Source: Alentia gelatinosa
Taxonomy: Eukaryota > Annelida > Polychaeta > Phyllodocida > Polynoidae
NCBI GenBank assembly: GCA_950022655.1
Contig: OX465589.1
Coordinates: forward strand, 29,117,970 to 29,181,969
DNA length: 64,000 nucleotides
Direction: 5' to 3'
The notes under the pieces were generated by a model. That model was not told the DNA's origin. It did no database searches and saw nothing but the letters and a program-made list of their open reading frames with translations. Position numbers and translations under genes: made by a program. Below are positions 8,213 through 17,787 of the stretch, one piece after another. How positions within the stretch are numbered: position 1 is the first letter of the stretch; every line of letters starts with the position of its first letter.

Positions 8213-10768
8213 TCATTCATGCAAACGAACAGCAGCACGCTCCATACAGACTAATGCTCGCTCCGCCGCCACGTCCGCACCGATACGTGTCCAACCAGCG
8301 TCCACTAGACGTGGGAAGGACGTGGGCACTGGAGATGCTATCCCAGCCGAAAAGCGCAGCAAACGAGACATAGTGGCGCGCTTGCCAGTCCCCAGGAGTT
8401 GGCGAGCCAACTTACGGGAAACCGTCAAAGACGAGGGCAACGGCAGAGCCGTAGCAGGCCTACCTGGAGACAGGTCAGATGCATAGAGGTAACTACCCCA
8501 CTGGATAGTAAGTCGAGAACGGAAGAACAATTGGTGAACCACACAATCACGAATCAGCACCTCACCCTCCGTATAGATCTGATCATACGGGAGGAGGGTT
8601 TCTCCAAGAAAGACCGTCTCCATGATATCTGGGGCTGCTATCTGAATATACAGCCCGTCAGTCGTGACAGTCTTATGGGAACGACGCCACTTTACCGCAA
8701 AGAAGACAACCAATGCAATCAGTATCAAGATGACAACAGAAACAGCCGAATCCTTAGCAGCAGCCGACTCACAGACAACCGGAGGAGGGCAAGTCGGGAC
8801 ATAGTCGATAGCCACAGCTGCCGCATGTGTAACCACCTGTGCAGCGGTCATGCCAAAAACAACACGCCGCAGATAGCACAACGCCATGCATCCCAAACAG
8901 ATAGCAAGAATGATCAGGATTACCAGACCGATAGTGGCCCATGGGATGCCAAAAGATCTTTCCGCCTTAAGAGCCAGTTCCTCAAATGCTAATTTAGCAG
9001 AACTGTCCTCTAGACGTTTGCGGAGATCAGCCGTGTCGAACCGAGCGGGCCGACCTTCGAACATTTCGTCCAAAAGCTCACGGAGGTCCGCTGGAATTGG
9101 TTCCATTACCACCTCTAGCTGGCTATCGTCCAATAAAGTTCTGGACCAGACATGCACGTCGAGGCTCAGTTTGAGCAAATCATTCGAGGGGTACCGAATG
9201 ATACTCGACTGTTCCCTTCGCCTACACGCTTTCAAAGAATAGGGTATCCAAGCCCTAGCTGTCTGGAATGCACAATCGCAGGGAATACGTACGACCGCAT
9301 AGTAATTGATGATCTGGGCAAGTGGAGGACGACTGCCACAAATCAGCTGCCCACTAGTTCTGCACTCTAAACCGTCCTCTAGATAGACAGCCAATTCTGG
9401 AAACATAGGGTGGAACAGGTAATCCCTATCACAGAACCCTGCGATGGCCGACGCGTCATCACGCAGCAAAGCTGCGACGCAGGAAGATTCAGTGAGTCTC
9501 TTCATGTACAGCACATCCGGGCAAAGCGTCACCGTATCCCCATAACATGCAGCCCAATTAACGTCCACCATAGGGATACAGTAGGACTGACTAATTGAAA
9601 CTGCCACTTCACTAGGAAGGTCACAAATCTGAACAGCATCAGGACCATCAGCGTCGCTACCATGCACTGGGACTGGGAACGAGACTACCCTATACACTCG
9701 GAACAAGTGTTCCTCAGACACCACCGGAAAAGGGATGTTGACAATAAAATTGACACCATCACGGAAGCATGTGGGTCGAGCATTCTCATAATAGAACGTC
9801 GTAGCCTCAAATGCAACCGCAAAGCGTGGATACGATCGTTTCAAATATCTATTAGCCACCTGAACAGCACGACCCAACACACTAGAGGTGAAGATCTTAG
9901 GGGACAGGTGACCTCGACAGGTGAGATGCAATTCAGTGGCGTATGAGTCAAGGACACGAAGAAGTTCCACATAGTGCAAAGCCCTACCCATTTTAGCACG
10001 CATGGTCACTGCCAGTAGAGACTGAAACACTCGGACGCCCTCAATTTCACCCCTAAAAATAGCAGAGGCGTTACTGAACTGGAGATGGAGCATCTGGTCA
10101 AGAAAACCTCTTATGCCTTCAAAAGTCTCATCAATAGCACGAAACTGCTGTTCCAACCGAGTCGTTAATTCACGCTTAATATCACCAAGTTCAGTCACCA
10201 TGTCAGCATGGACATCCAACCGTTTGGTGTTCATGTCTACGTCATCCGCAAGAGCTGTACCAAACAGATGATACGAAAGCTCACCAATCAGATTGAGAAC
10301 AGGAATACCTCCACGAGTAACCCGACTATGCAACCCGGAATAGTCCACAGAGACATTCCTCAAGGGTTTAACCATATCCATGAGACGCGCCCGTTCCTGA
10401 AAGAAACACTTGGCGTACGACTCAAGAATACTATCCAGCCACACAACTACAGCTTCAACTCGCTGACAGGCCAGGTGGAGTGGCTTACTCCATCGAGGAT
10501 CGTCATACCGATGAGCTCTGTCATTACAAAGGTGAATAGTGGCCATCAAGGGATTAACCTTAGTGTCCTTAGGGATATGAACCCTAAAGGCCTGAACCAC
10601 ATGACTTGTGTCTGCCGTAGAGATAAGACGTCCAGGTTTAAAGACAACGCCATACTTCTCTCTACTAACAACACGAAGATTCTCGGGAGTAGCCATGACT
10701 GCAGAAAAACCCGAAATAAGCATAGAGGAGTATACACAGAACAAAAGAGGAACACGTATAAAAGCCAT
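8213..10768 (-). CDS. env: F-type (baculovirus F-like) envelope glycoprotein, truncated tail
   Basis: 851 residues. A class I fusion-type envelope expected in the secretory pathway and virion membrane. Seen: hydrophobic signal peptide (1-26); a furin-like RVTR at 149-152 followed by a hydrophobic, Gly-rich stretch ending LFGTALADDVD, the pattern that marks baculovirus F and errantivirus envelope proteins; a helical region (about 195-230); an ectodomain with many Cys; transmembrane helix at about 607-632 followed by Arg-Arg; a second hydrophobic helix at 674-693; then a long tail. A CGA-to-TGA change ends the protein 39 residues before the end seen in the right copy. The two copies differ by about 23 replacement and about 7 silent changes by eye, close to neutral. 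The N-terminal ATG directly precedes the signal peptide. Confidence 0.82.
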   Translation of the reverse strand: MAFIRVPLLFCVYSSMLISGFSAVMATPENLRVVSREKYGVVFKPGRLISTADTSHVVQAFRVHIPKDTKVNPLMATIHLCNDRAHRYDDPRWSKPLHLACQRVEAVVVWLDSILESYAKCFFQERARLMDMVKPLRNVSVDYSGLHSRVTRGGIPVLNLIGELSYHLFGTALADDVDMNTKRLDVHADMVTELGDIKRELTTRLEQQFRAIDETFEGIRGFLDQMLHLQFSNASAIFRGEIEGVRVFQSLLAVTMRAKMGRALHYVELLRVLDSYATELHLTCRGHLSPKIFTSSVLGRAVQVANRYLKRSYPRFAVAFEATTFYYENARPTCFRDGVNFIVNIPFPVVSEEHLFRVYRVVSFPVPVHGSDADGPDAVQICDLPSEVAVSISQSYCIPMVDVNWAACYGDTVTLCPDVLYMKRLTESSCVAALLRDDASAIAGFCDRDYLFHPMFPELAVYLEDGLECRTSGQLICGSRPPLAQIINYYAVVRIPCDCAFQTARAWIPYSLKACRRREQSSIIRYPSNDLLKLSLDVHVWSRTLLDDSQLEVVMEPIPADLRELLDEMFEGRPARFDTADLRKRLEDSSAKLAFEELALKAERSFGIPWATIGLVILIILAICLGCMALCYLRRVVFGMTAAQVVTHAAAVAIDYVPTCPPPVVCESAAAKDSAVSVVILILIALVVFFAVKWRRSHKTVTTDGLYIQIAAPDIMETVFLGETLLPYDQIYTEGEVLIRDCVVHQLFFRSRLTIQWGSYLYASDLSPGRPATALPLPSSLTVSRKLARQLLGTGKRATMSRLLRFSAGIASPVPTSFPRLVDAGWTRIGADVAAERALVCMERAAVRLHE

Positions 10769-11723
10769 AATGAATTCAATTACTCAGACAGAAGAGTTTC
10801 ACCGATGCTTTCCACAAAATAGTCCCAAGAACACGCCACAACCGTGGCTACATGCACTATGGCATCCAGAAGAACCGCCAAAATTTTAAGTAGAAAAACC
10901 AAAAACCAAAAATCCCCCCCCAAAAAAAATAATCAGACAGCACAAACGTGTGTCTAAACTAGCCAAATGTAACACAAGGAGCAACAAGCCCTATGTCAGA
11001 ATACCTACTAATTCAGTACTGAAAAGAACCATAAGAACTAGCATGCAGCCATCTGAAATCCTAATTTACTGGATCTCACTGCCATGAATAATTCCCACAT
11101 CCAAGTGAGGATCAGAGAAAACTATATCCAAACTTAAGGCAACAATTCAAAGATATTGAACCTCGAGGTCATTGTGTTAGAATAAGTAGCAGTGAATATC
11201 AACACTACAGAAATTCCACCGAAAACCAATGCAGCCACACAGTAATAATCGCAGCATGCCGATAAGACAGCATGGCTAAACCATTGTGTTAGAGTAAAGC
11301 AATAAGTGAAACAACTTCTCACTTATTCAAGAAAACAATCAATCAAAGGAAACCATCTATACATGAAATGTGGCAAGACCAGCGACAGGACTTGCTAGAA
11401 AGCAATTAGAGAAATAAATTTTAAAAAAATGAAATCAGCGTATACCGAAGGAAACACCCGTATACTATACACAAACTTTATCTAAGACATAAAACCAGGT
11501 TGAAGTGATTCAGAACCCTAGTAGACAAAGAACAGGCATTAAACCCTAAATGACGTACATTACGGCTTGCTAATGCAACAGATCCATGAAATTCAAAGAA
11601 AAACAAAATATATGAACTAAGAATAAAGCAAGTCTACGCAGAGCGCGTGGACCCAGGCGCGAGCACCCAGTCAGGGCCCCCACCCACCAGCAGGATATCA
11701 GCTGATCGGAGGGTATACACCAG
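10769..11723. other. Non-coding interval upstream of env
   Basis: AT-rich with a C/A homopolymer run near 10,913-10,930. Pyrimidine-rich tracts on the minus strand just before env could serve as an acceptor for a spliced env message, but no single site stands out. No credible ORF. Confidence 0.5.
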
Positions 11724-11864
11724 GGGTCACTAGGTCACTCGGGTCACGCGGGCCGCGCCAGCTGGCGACTCATAGACCAAAACAAAGCCAGACCAGACTG
11801 AATTCGGATAGAAAACCGAAATATGCCTCTAAAACGCTTAAAAACGCTCCTAGAGCCTATATAA
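11724..11864 (+). promoter_or_regulatory. Candidate antisense promoter: nuclear-receptor half-sites and TATA
   Basis: Three direct half-sites, GGGTCA (11,724-11,729), AGGTCA (11,732-11,737) and GGGTCA (11,741-11,746), are spaced by 2 and 3 bases, as in DR2 and DR3 response elements. TATATAA follows at 11,858-11,864, all on the strand opposite to gag-pol-env. The + strand ORFs at 12,086 and 12,513 lie downstream. In the right copy the half-sites are kept, but the TATA reads TAGATAA. Confidence 0.4.
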
Positions 11865-12073
11865 TGGCACCAGGGAGAAGAAAGGTAATTAATAAAATGA
11901 CACTGGAGAAACTGCGTTAACCGCACTCTTCTTAAGAGAATCGCACACACACCGTACCTAAACAGCGATATGTGCGATAAGGGCATCCACGATCACTATG
12001 AACAATATAATGCAGACGATATACAGTACTTCATAAAGAATATGTTGGTTTTCAACATGCATCATGAGGTTAG

Positions 12074-12340
12074 CATCTATATTCAGTGAAAATACCATCG
12101 GAAAGCTGCTACAAAGAGGATTATATCACAGAATTTTTTACAAACAGAAAATCGAAAAATATGAAGTGTACCCAAAATGATTTCAATGAAGCCTGGAAAC
12201 TTTTGAACCAGACATTATTCCCCACAGTACACCATGCGTTCTCAATCAACCGAGGTCGTAAAAAGTACACTGTCCACGACGCTCCACACCGAGAGAGGCG
12301 TGAGAACGTCACCCTAGTCGGTTCTACACAGGGGCAATAA
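12074..12340 (+). CDS. Small + strand ORF in provirus B, unknown
   Basis: Open after a TAG at 12,071; first ATG at 12,161, giving 59 residues (84 from a GTG at 12,086). Lys/Arg-rich, Asn-rich, no recognised domain and no membrane segment. The stretch is base-for-base identical in the right copy (52,862-53,116), while neighbours differ by 1-5%; over 255 bases that is only mildly unexpected. It could be an exon upstream of the 12,513 ORF or a chance frame. Confidence 0.3.
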   Translation, partial: HLYSVKIPSESCYKEDYITEFFTNRKSKNMKCTQNDFNEAWKLLNQTLFPTVHHAFSINRGRKKYTVHDAPHRERRENVTLVGSTQGQ

Positions 12341-12512
12341 ACATAGCTCCGGGCCTAACGATATACACAAAATTAGGAATCAACCCCTACCGACTTAATT
12401 AGCAGTGTCTTAGCGCAGACAACCAGTGGAAAGGTCACAACGCTCCTGACCAGCCTCCAAGACACATCACCAGCAACACATACAACTCAACAACTTAGAC
12501 CACGTTATAGAA

Positions 12513-13088
12513 ATGGCCAACACAGTTGATTTCTACATCGCCAATTGTCAGGGGGCCGTACTCATCAGTAACGAGAGTTTGACGCCCAGGAGGGTGTCTG
12601 TCCAATTTATGTCCGACCGGATCAACGAACGTTGGAATACGGCCCTGATATACACGGCCGAAAGCCACAGTACAGATATTATGGACCTGCAACGCATTGT
12701 CCAGATGGCCTTATCAAGCGGCCTGGCCGGGAACGTACACCTGCACGACGTCCCGGTATTACACCTGCCAGGAATACCTATCACTCGGGGGCCGACTCCA
12801 ACTCACGCTCCGGAGGCGGTAATCCCACCCCCACAGGGCCGAGGAGGCTGTCGGGCATCTGCGGCCGCGGGCGCCCCCCCAGCAGGCCGGACCCCGGGAC
12901 CCGACGAGTCCGAGGGTCTCGACGTCAGCGGGATCTGCTCCACGAAGGGCGGGCCGACGAGGTGTATGCGCCCTACGCGAGTTCGGCGGCCGGCCTACAA
13001 GAGTGTGCTCGCCCTATTGTCCCCCAGCCATCACCGAGGGAAGCAGCTTTGCAGACAGAGTCACCACTCGCGCCTCCGCGGCGGCTGA
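12513..13088 (+). CDS. Antisense ORF in provirus B, unknown protein
   Basis: 191 residues. Its ATG is in a good context (AGAAATGGCC). Residues 1-85 look like a folded domain, with mixed hydrophobic and polar segments (FYIANCQGAVLISNESL) and few prolines. Residues 86-191 lie in a GC-rich stretch and are rich in Gly, Pro, Arg and Ser. The first 150 bases differ from the right copy at 8 sites, 4 of them silent, so it diverges faster than its surroundings without a clear excess of replacements. No known family. A promoter-like cluster lies 650 bases upstream and a splice-donor-like GTGAGT 85 bases after the stop. It may be a viral accessory gene, a captured host gene, or chance. Confidence 0.45.
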   Translation: MANTVDFYIANCQGAVLISNESLTPRRVSVQFMSDRINERWNTALIYTAESHSTDIMDLQRIVQMALSSGLAGNVHLHDVPVLHLPGIPITRGPTPTHAPEAVIPPPQGRGGCRASAAAGAPPAGRTPGPDESEGLDVSGICSTKGGPTRCMRPTRVRRPAYKSVLALLSPSHHRGKQLCRQSHHSRLRGG

Positions 13089-13157
13089 CAGGGTCCGGAG
13101 ACAAAGGTTGATGAGGTTGCTAAACGCAATGATGGTGGAGTCATCCAGTGACGAATA
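12632..13157 (+). other. GC-rich stretch open in all three + frames
   Basis: From about 12,818 to 13,088 none of the three + frames has a stop: frame 1 is the 191-residue ORF, frame 2 runs 12,632-13,111 (159 residues from an ATG) and frame 3 runs from about 12,818 to a TAG at 13,157. Frame 3 ends in a credible helix with RRQRLMRLLNAMM and an acidic ESSSDE tail. Low stop density is partly expected from GC richness. One protein with a frameshift or splice from frame 1 to frame 3 is a possible reading. Confidence 0.4.
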
Positions 13158-13173
13158 GCTACACACGATTCCG

Positions 13174-13179
13174 GTGAGT
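13174..13179 (+). other. Splice-donor-like sequence
   Basis: CCG|GTGAGTAA matches the consensus 5' splice site, 17 bases after the frame 3 stop on the + strand. It is the same in the right copy. Use is not shown. Confidence 0.3.
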
Positions 13180-13423
13180 AATCAATACTCTATCTAAGTC
13201 TGATGTAGGACCTCACCAATGTCACAGGGATGAATGTATGTTCCTTTAGCAGGCTTACGGTTAGAAATGCTTCGTGGTTCCCTAGCAAAATTGACAGTGG
13301 GTGGCATCACTATAGGCGTCATAGCAAAGGTAGGCTGCCTATAACAACCGAAACACGACCCCATAGTTAACAGAGGAACAGTTAGTTCACTTAGTCTCCA
13401 GCAGTCACTATCACAGGTCTAGT

Positions 13424-13732
13424 TCAAAAAGATGAGGATGACACCACTGAGTCAGAATAAGCACTAGTAGATGAGTCAGGACGAGCAGGCAGCATTGGTT
13501 TACCACCAATCACAATAGGGCAGTTCCCGTTGAAGCAAAGCCACCAGCAACAGTTTTCCAATGAGCGCACAAAATACCCACAAGCAGGGCACCTAAGTAA
13601 CATAGGCACAGCAGGTATCCGAGTCAGCCTACCCATAAGATGGATCAAAAGTTCCATAGTAGTTGTGGGAGACCACTCGTCCATGAGTAGGGGGTTACGC
13701 TCCATTATGAGTCCATGCGAGGCCCACTCCAA
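13424..13732 (-). CDS. Small cysteine-rich protein ORF in provirus B
   Basis: 102 residues, same strand as gag-pol-env, lying between pol and env. The centre (residues about 46-72) has CPAC, then CC, C and C within 25 residues, interleaved with aromatic residues (CCWWLCFNGNCP), resembling a small zinc ribbon or knuckle. The tail is Ser-rich. The right copy encodes an identical protein, with one silent change by eye. No known family. A small Cys-rich product between pol and env recalls accessory proteins of complex retroviruses, but similarity is not claimed. Confidence 0.4.
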   Translation of the reverse strand: MEWASHGLIMERNPLLMDEWSPTTTMELLIHLMGRLTRIPAVPMLLRCPACGYFVRSLENCCWWLCFNGNCPIVIGGKPMLPARPDSSTSAYSDSVVSSSSF

Positions 13733-14180
13733 ACAGTAAAGTCAGTCAGAGCAGTCTCAACACTAAGAATCCCATAGGAAAACGAAATCCGCTGGAAATC
13801 TCCGAAAGTAAGCGAGCTAGCGTCTCAGAAACATCTCCAGCGAATAGCTACCTCAGAGGTGCGTGTGAGCAGTTATATCTAACTCAGAGCCACATTACCA
13901 TAATCAGAAAGCCCAGGAGGGGGAACTAGGTGGTAGCTAACCCATATACGCACCCCACTGGGGAGGGGGAAAATTTTCCAAACCTGTTGTCCAAACCGAC
14001 TGACTATACGAATACGGTCAAACACCGGGGTAAAATTAGCTTAATTCAGAATATCATCCAGTAAGGGAACAGAGCAGCCGTAGCCACCCGAAATACATCC
14101 CACACCACAGTAGGCGACTGGGAGGGAAGGTGGGAGGGAGAGGGCAGTATTCTAATACCGGACACATTCCAATCATGTGC
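13733..14180. other. Interval with a Rel-like palindrome
   Basis: Nothing coding is convincing; a 64-codon minus frame (14,054-14,248) has no domain. GGAAAATTTTCC (13,968-13,979) is a 12-bp palindrome of kappaB-like form, kept in the right copy. Confidence 0.4.
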
Positions 14181-14445
14181 ACCGGTGCCACGAGCAGCTC
14201 ATGGGCGGGCAGGCGGGTGAGGGAAATCCACGCGACGCTCCTCTCCAAACAAGGAGATGGAGGGGGATGGTACCGGTAACTACCAATCCCAAGAATTCGC
14301 GTATGCTAATCATCTTAACCAGGCGGATATCGCAACACCATTACATTCAAAATGGCGTCGCGTCGCTGGGCGGGAGTTCGCCCTGGTCCCGACAAAACAG
14401 GTACCGGTAGCACGCATGTCCATATAAAGGGTGTGTCCCACCGGT
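14181..14445 (+). promoter_or_regulatory. Promoter-like cluster: four ACCGGT, two GC boxes, TATAAA
   Basis: ACCGGT occurs at 14,181, 14,272, 14,403 and 14,440; GGGCGGG at 14,203 and 14,368; AAAATGGCG at 14,350; TATAAA on the + strand at 14,423-14,428. All are kept in the right copy. ACCGGT is the core of Grainyhead-type sites. No long ORF follows on the + strand before the Ngaro insertion, so the target is unclear. Confidence 0.4.
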
Positions 14446-14488
14446 CGGTAGACGAAAACACACATCAGCATCTAGGCACCATCCCCTA

Positions 14489-14806
14489 TCAGAGACACAG
14501 CTGGTCATGACCCAACAAACACTGTAAGCGTACCCCGAAAGACACCACTAATGCACCACACATATCACGTCCCATATACAGACAAAGACAGTCAAACGAG
14601 CCCCGCGCGGTAGTCACCACGCAAACAGCCTCGTTAGACAGCACGCCCCTGTCCAAACTGAAGCGCCCCAGCTGCGGGGATGACGCCTTATCTCGGGAAC
14701 GACCAGGGTGATACTCGTTAATCCGTCGGGGGGAGGCGATAAAAACCATACCGCAACCAGCTGTGCTCGTTAACCCACAATTGCGCATCAACACAGCACG
14801 GGGCAC
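14489..14806 (-). CDS. Small ORF in provirus B, unknown
   Basis: 105 residues starting at an ATG, with nine Cys residues scattered and a mildly hydrophobic C-terminal half. It lies upstream of the Cys-rich ORF on the gag-pol-env strand. The right copy (55,265-55,582) keeps the frame with about three replacements. No motif recognised; the frame could be accidental. Confidence 0.25.
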   Translation of the reverse strand: MPRAVLMRNCGLTSTAGCGMVFIASPRRINEYHPGRSRDKASSPQLGRFSLDRGVLSNEAVCVVTTARGSFDCLCLYMGRDMCGALVVSFGVRLQCLLGHDQLCL

Positions 14807-15615
14807 GCATTAACGCGTCGGGGAGGGAGACACTAAACGACCATAAACACTGATAGCGGTCGTCCCATCTTTCGGCTCACAGAAAAAGAAAAATCAATCA
14901 GACCGAATTTAAACTGTTAATAGATAGAGAACTTTAGAAGCAGTGTAGGAAACTCAGAAAACACCGTATCTAACCAGTAATACACCCGTCACTGAGAACT
15001 TTCGTGGCTACAAATTAAACTTACATCCTTTCATTCCAGATCGTCATTCCGCAGCGAGGCTGACGACATCCATCCACACGCCAGCCCATCGGAACTAGTA
15101 GTAACGTAGTGTCACATACATATATATATCATCATAGCATATAGTTTTAGAGGTTTCCGAAAAAAGTAAATAAATTATCAATTTAGACAACAACACGAAT
15201 CCACTCATTACTTTCATAGAATAGATCCCATATGGATAGAGATCAGGTTAAACAACCCGTGTCAATAAGGGAAGGTTTTTTCTCACCAATCAGGGCTCCT
15301 ACAGCGTCAATACACTCCCACAGGGATTACCTCTACACTTGCAGGAACACCCAAACGATCGGGAACCCAAATAGAACCGAAAAACCAGAAAAATCCAAAA
15401 TTTCATCTTTAAAACGCGATTTTGAGGCACTTGCTATCGTCAGAGCGATCTGAGAGTGCGATTTTCGGAATCCTGAGGTCGAAATTGACAAAAGTTAAAC
15501 CGAGGTCATTTACAAGCACAAACCATGCAGTACCAAATACTGCTCCAAATACACCATACTCCACAAATAGTCTATACTGTTAGGTATAATAGACAATAAT
15601 AAAAATTACTTCAAC
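14807..15615. other. Non-coding interval of provirus B before the Ngaro insertion
   Basis: AT-rich, with a short TA microsatellite near 15,118-15,128. No ORF above 75 codons and no recognised motif. Ends at ATTAC, the Ngaro insertion core. Confidence 0.55.
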
Positions 15616-15878
15616 ATTACCCCTACCCTGGATAAAAGGAGAGAAGCAGGGGCTTGGGAACATAAAATTTTATTGAATTTTATATGGTAATATATTGTAA
15701 AATTTTATGCCGACCTTAATGGACGACATATGAATATGATATTAATATGAGGATAAGTAATAAGGTAAAGGTAATTGACAAATAGAGTAATGGTCAATTA
15801 TGATAAGAAAATATGATATACAATATAAATGTACGTGATACAATACATGGTAAATTGTATATGGTAAATAAAAATGCC
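15616..15878 (-). repeat. Ngaro split repeat B2
   Basis: 263 bp, from ATTACCCCTACC to AAAATGCC on the + strand, matching B1 at 16,121-16,391 with few changes and a short indel. Outer left end of the element. Confidence 0.88.
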
Positions 15879-15920
15879 CTACGTGAGTAGGAAAAGAGAA
15901 GTGAGGTTGAGGGTGGGTGG

Positions 15921-16125
15921 GACGAGAAAATGCTAGAGTACGTGTGTACTGCAGTAGGGCTGAAGAAGAAGTGAGACCGGGACCGGTGCCGTGGGCGCGC
16001 TCGTGACTGCGCAGTACGTGTGAGGGCCGCTAGAGGGCAGGAGGGGCGCTCGTGTCGCGCAAGAGGGGGGAACACCAGGGGGAGCAATGACCACCCCTGA
16101 CCAACGGCCATGAGTAACCCATTAC
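15921..16125 (-). repeat. Ngaro split repeat A2
   Basis: 205 bp, same length as A1 and over 95% identical by eye. It ends in ATTAC, which is shared with the start of B1. Confidence 0.88.
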
Positions 16126-16391
16126 CCCTACCCTGGATAAAAGGAGAGAAGCAGGGGCTTGGGAACATAAAATTTTATAGAATTTTATATGGTAATATAT
16201 GGTAAAATTTTATGCCGACCTTATTGGACGACATATGAATATGATATTAATATGAGGATAAGTAATAAGGTAAAGGTAATTGACAAATAGAGTAACGGTC
16301 AATTTATGATAAGAAAATATGATATACAATATAAATGTTAATTGTACGTGATACAATACATGGTAAATTGTATATGGTAAATAAAAATGCC
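16121..16391 (-). repeat. Ngaro split repeat B1
   Basis: 271 bp. Overlaps A2 by the 5-bp core ATTAC. It lies just after the recombinase gene in the element's direction. Confidence 0.88.
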
Positions 16392-16427
16392 AAGGAGCCA
16401 TTAAACAGAGAGGGTGGGAGGGAGTAA

Positions 16428-17787
16428 TTAAGAGTTTTTGTTGAGTAGGGATTGTACCAATGCACGGTTGACTGAGTCGGCGTCATTGTTCTTTATGTAT
16501 GTCCTATGAGCGTTAGATTTCCAGCCGCCATACCTTTGGATGGAGAGTTCTGGCATACCGGCCTGGTATGCCTGGGTTGCTGCGGCCTTGCGAAGGCCAT
16601 GCAGCGTAAAGGTAGGCGGCTGGTGAACAACTTGTAGGATGTCTTTCCACTCTTTAGTCAGGATTCTGGTCGTAACGGTCGCTCCGTGTACGTGCTGGAG
16701 GAACGGGTCCTCGGGGTTGGCCCTAGGGGACGCTACCAACATCTGACGTATAGCACATACCGGGCAGAACCACGGATCGGGTGACTCGTGCAGCGTGACC
16801 GTTTTCTCCTCCCCCACGTGCTGCATGTTTTTGGCGGCTTTGACACGGACGGTCACGCGTCGACGGCCGACCACCACATCCCGGCGCGATAGGTGTCGCA
16901 CCGCGTCGTACCTCGAGGCCGTTGGGGGCGCCACTTCGCTCTGTCTGAGTGCCGCGTAATAAATGATCGAGGATGAGGACGGCCCGGATCACGGCCAACG
17001 GCACTGGTGGTTTCACGTTGGGCTGATAGGTCTTGTTTCGCTGCATCGCCTCGAGGGCCCGCTTGATCCGGAAGTCCTCCGTGGGTGCGACATCCCCTCC
17101 CGTCAGTAGCAGGTGCGACCGCACGTGTGAGAGGTGATTCGCGACCGTGGCCGGCGAGGGGGCGTGGTCCGCGACGTATTAGAGGTACGCCGTGGTAAAG
17201 CTCACCGTGGGCCTCTGCAGGTCCGCCCCCATCTGCCGGCAGAATGCGAGGTAGGTCGCGACGGCGCTCCACTGGTTCGCGACCGTTCCGGGGGCACGTG
17301 CCTCTGATTGTCGAGCAGATGCCCTCGTCTGGAGACAGCGTAGCGCCGGATCTGCATGTGAGAGGTAGAACAGGAATAAATGCAGCGTGAGTACATGGCA
17401 TAATTTCAGTGAGGGAATGGAATTTGGTGAACATGGCCGCTTTGTCAAATTCCCTCGAGGTCAGGTGGGCACGGCTGAGGGCATCCGCGACAGTGTTGAG
17501 TGCCCCCGGAACGTGCGTGTAGATGAAGTCGATCTGCAATTTCGCCTGGACCATCCAGGCTTGCCAGGCACACTCCGCAAGGACTGAGTTCCTCGCCCGG
17601 CCGGATGTGAGTGCCTGGCGGTGCCCAGGTTATCACAGAAGACTTCTACCCGCGTGCCTCGATCCCGGTCGGTGAGGAACGTGTTCATCGCGAATATGGT
17701 GTTAAGTGCCTCGAGCTCGGCGATACAGTCGACGGGGTTGCTGACAGGGCACACCTGCCCGGAGTACGAGTACTTCCCGTCTGTACC
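16428..17787 (-). pseudogene. Ngaro RNase H and tyrosine recombinase (broken)
   Basis: Continuation of pol after the TGA that ends the RT frame at 17,788. RNase H signal (17,500-17,787) is split over two frames and ends near VPGALNTVADALSRAH. The recombinase follows, with its N-terminal SAM-like part split by frameshifts near 17,180-17,450 and a catalytic half that includes ALRQSEVAP with the first Arg (about 16,940). The last open frame (16,428-16,934) holds HGLRKAAATQAYQAG (His-x-x-Arg), RYGGWKSN (the second His/Trp position) and a terminal Tyr in RTYIK, the tyrosine-recombinase set. The chemistry would be integration of a circular cDNA through a Tyr-DNA intermediate. Several indels make it inactive. 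Confidence 0.82.

Noticed and set aside
8399..9946. Long + strand ORFs opposite env (197, 118 and 94 codons)
   Set aside because: They are shadows of the env reading frame, rich in Arg/Ser/Thr/Asn with no domain, and end wherever env codon use allows.
8213..10768. Domesticated env (syncytin-like)
   Set aside because: The copies differ at a near-neutral replacement-to-silent ratio and one is truncated.
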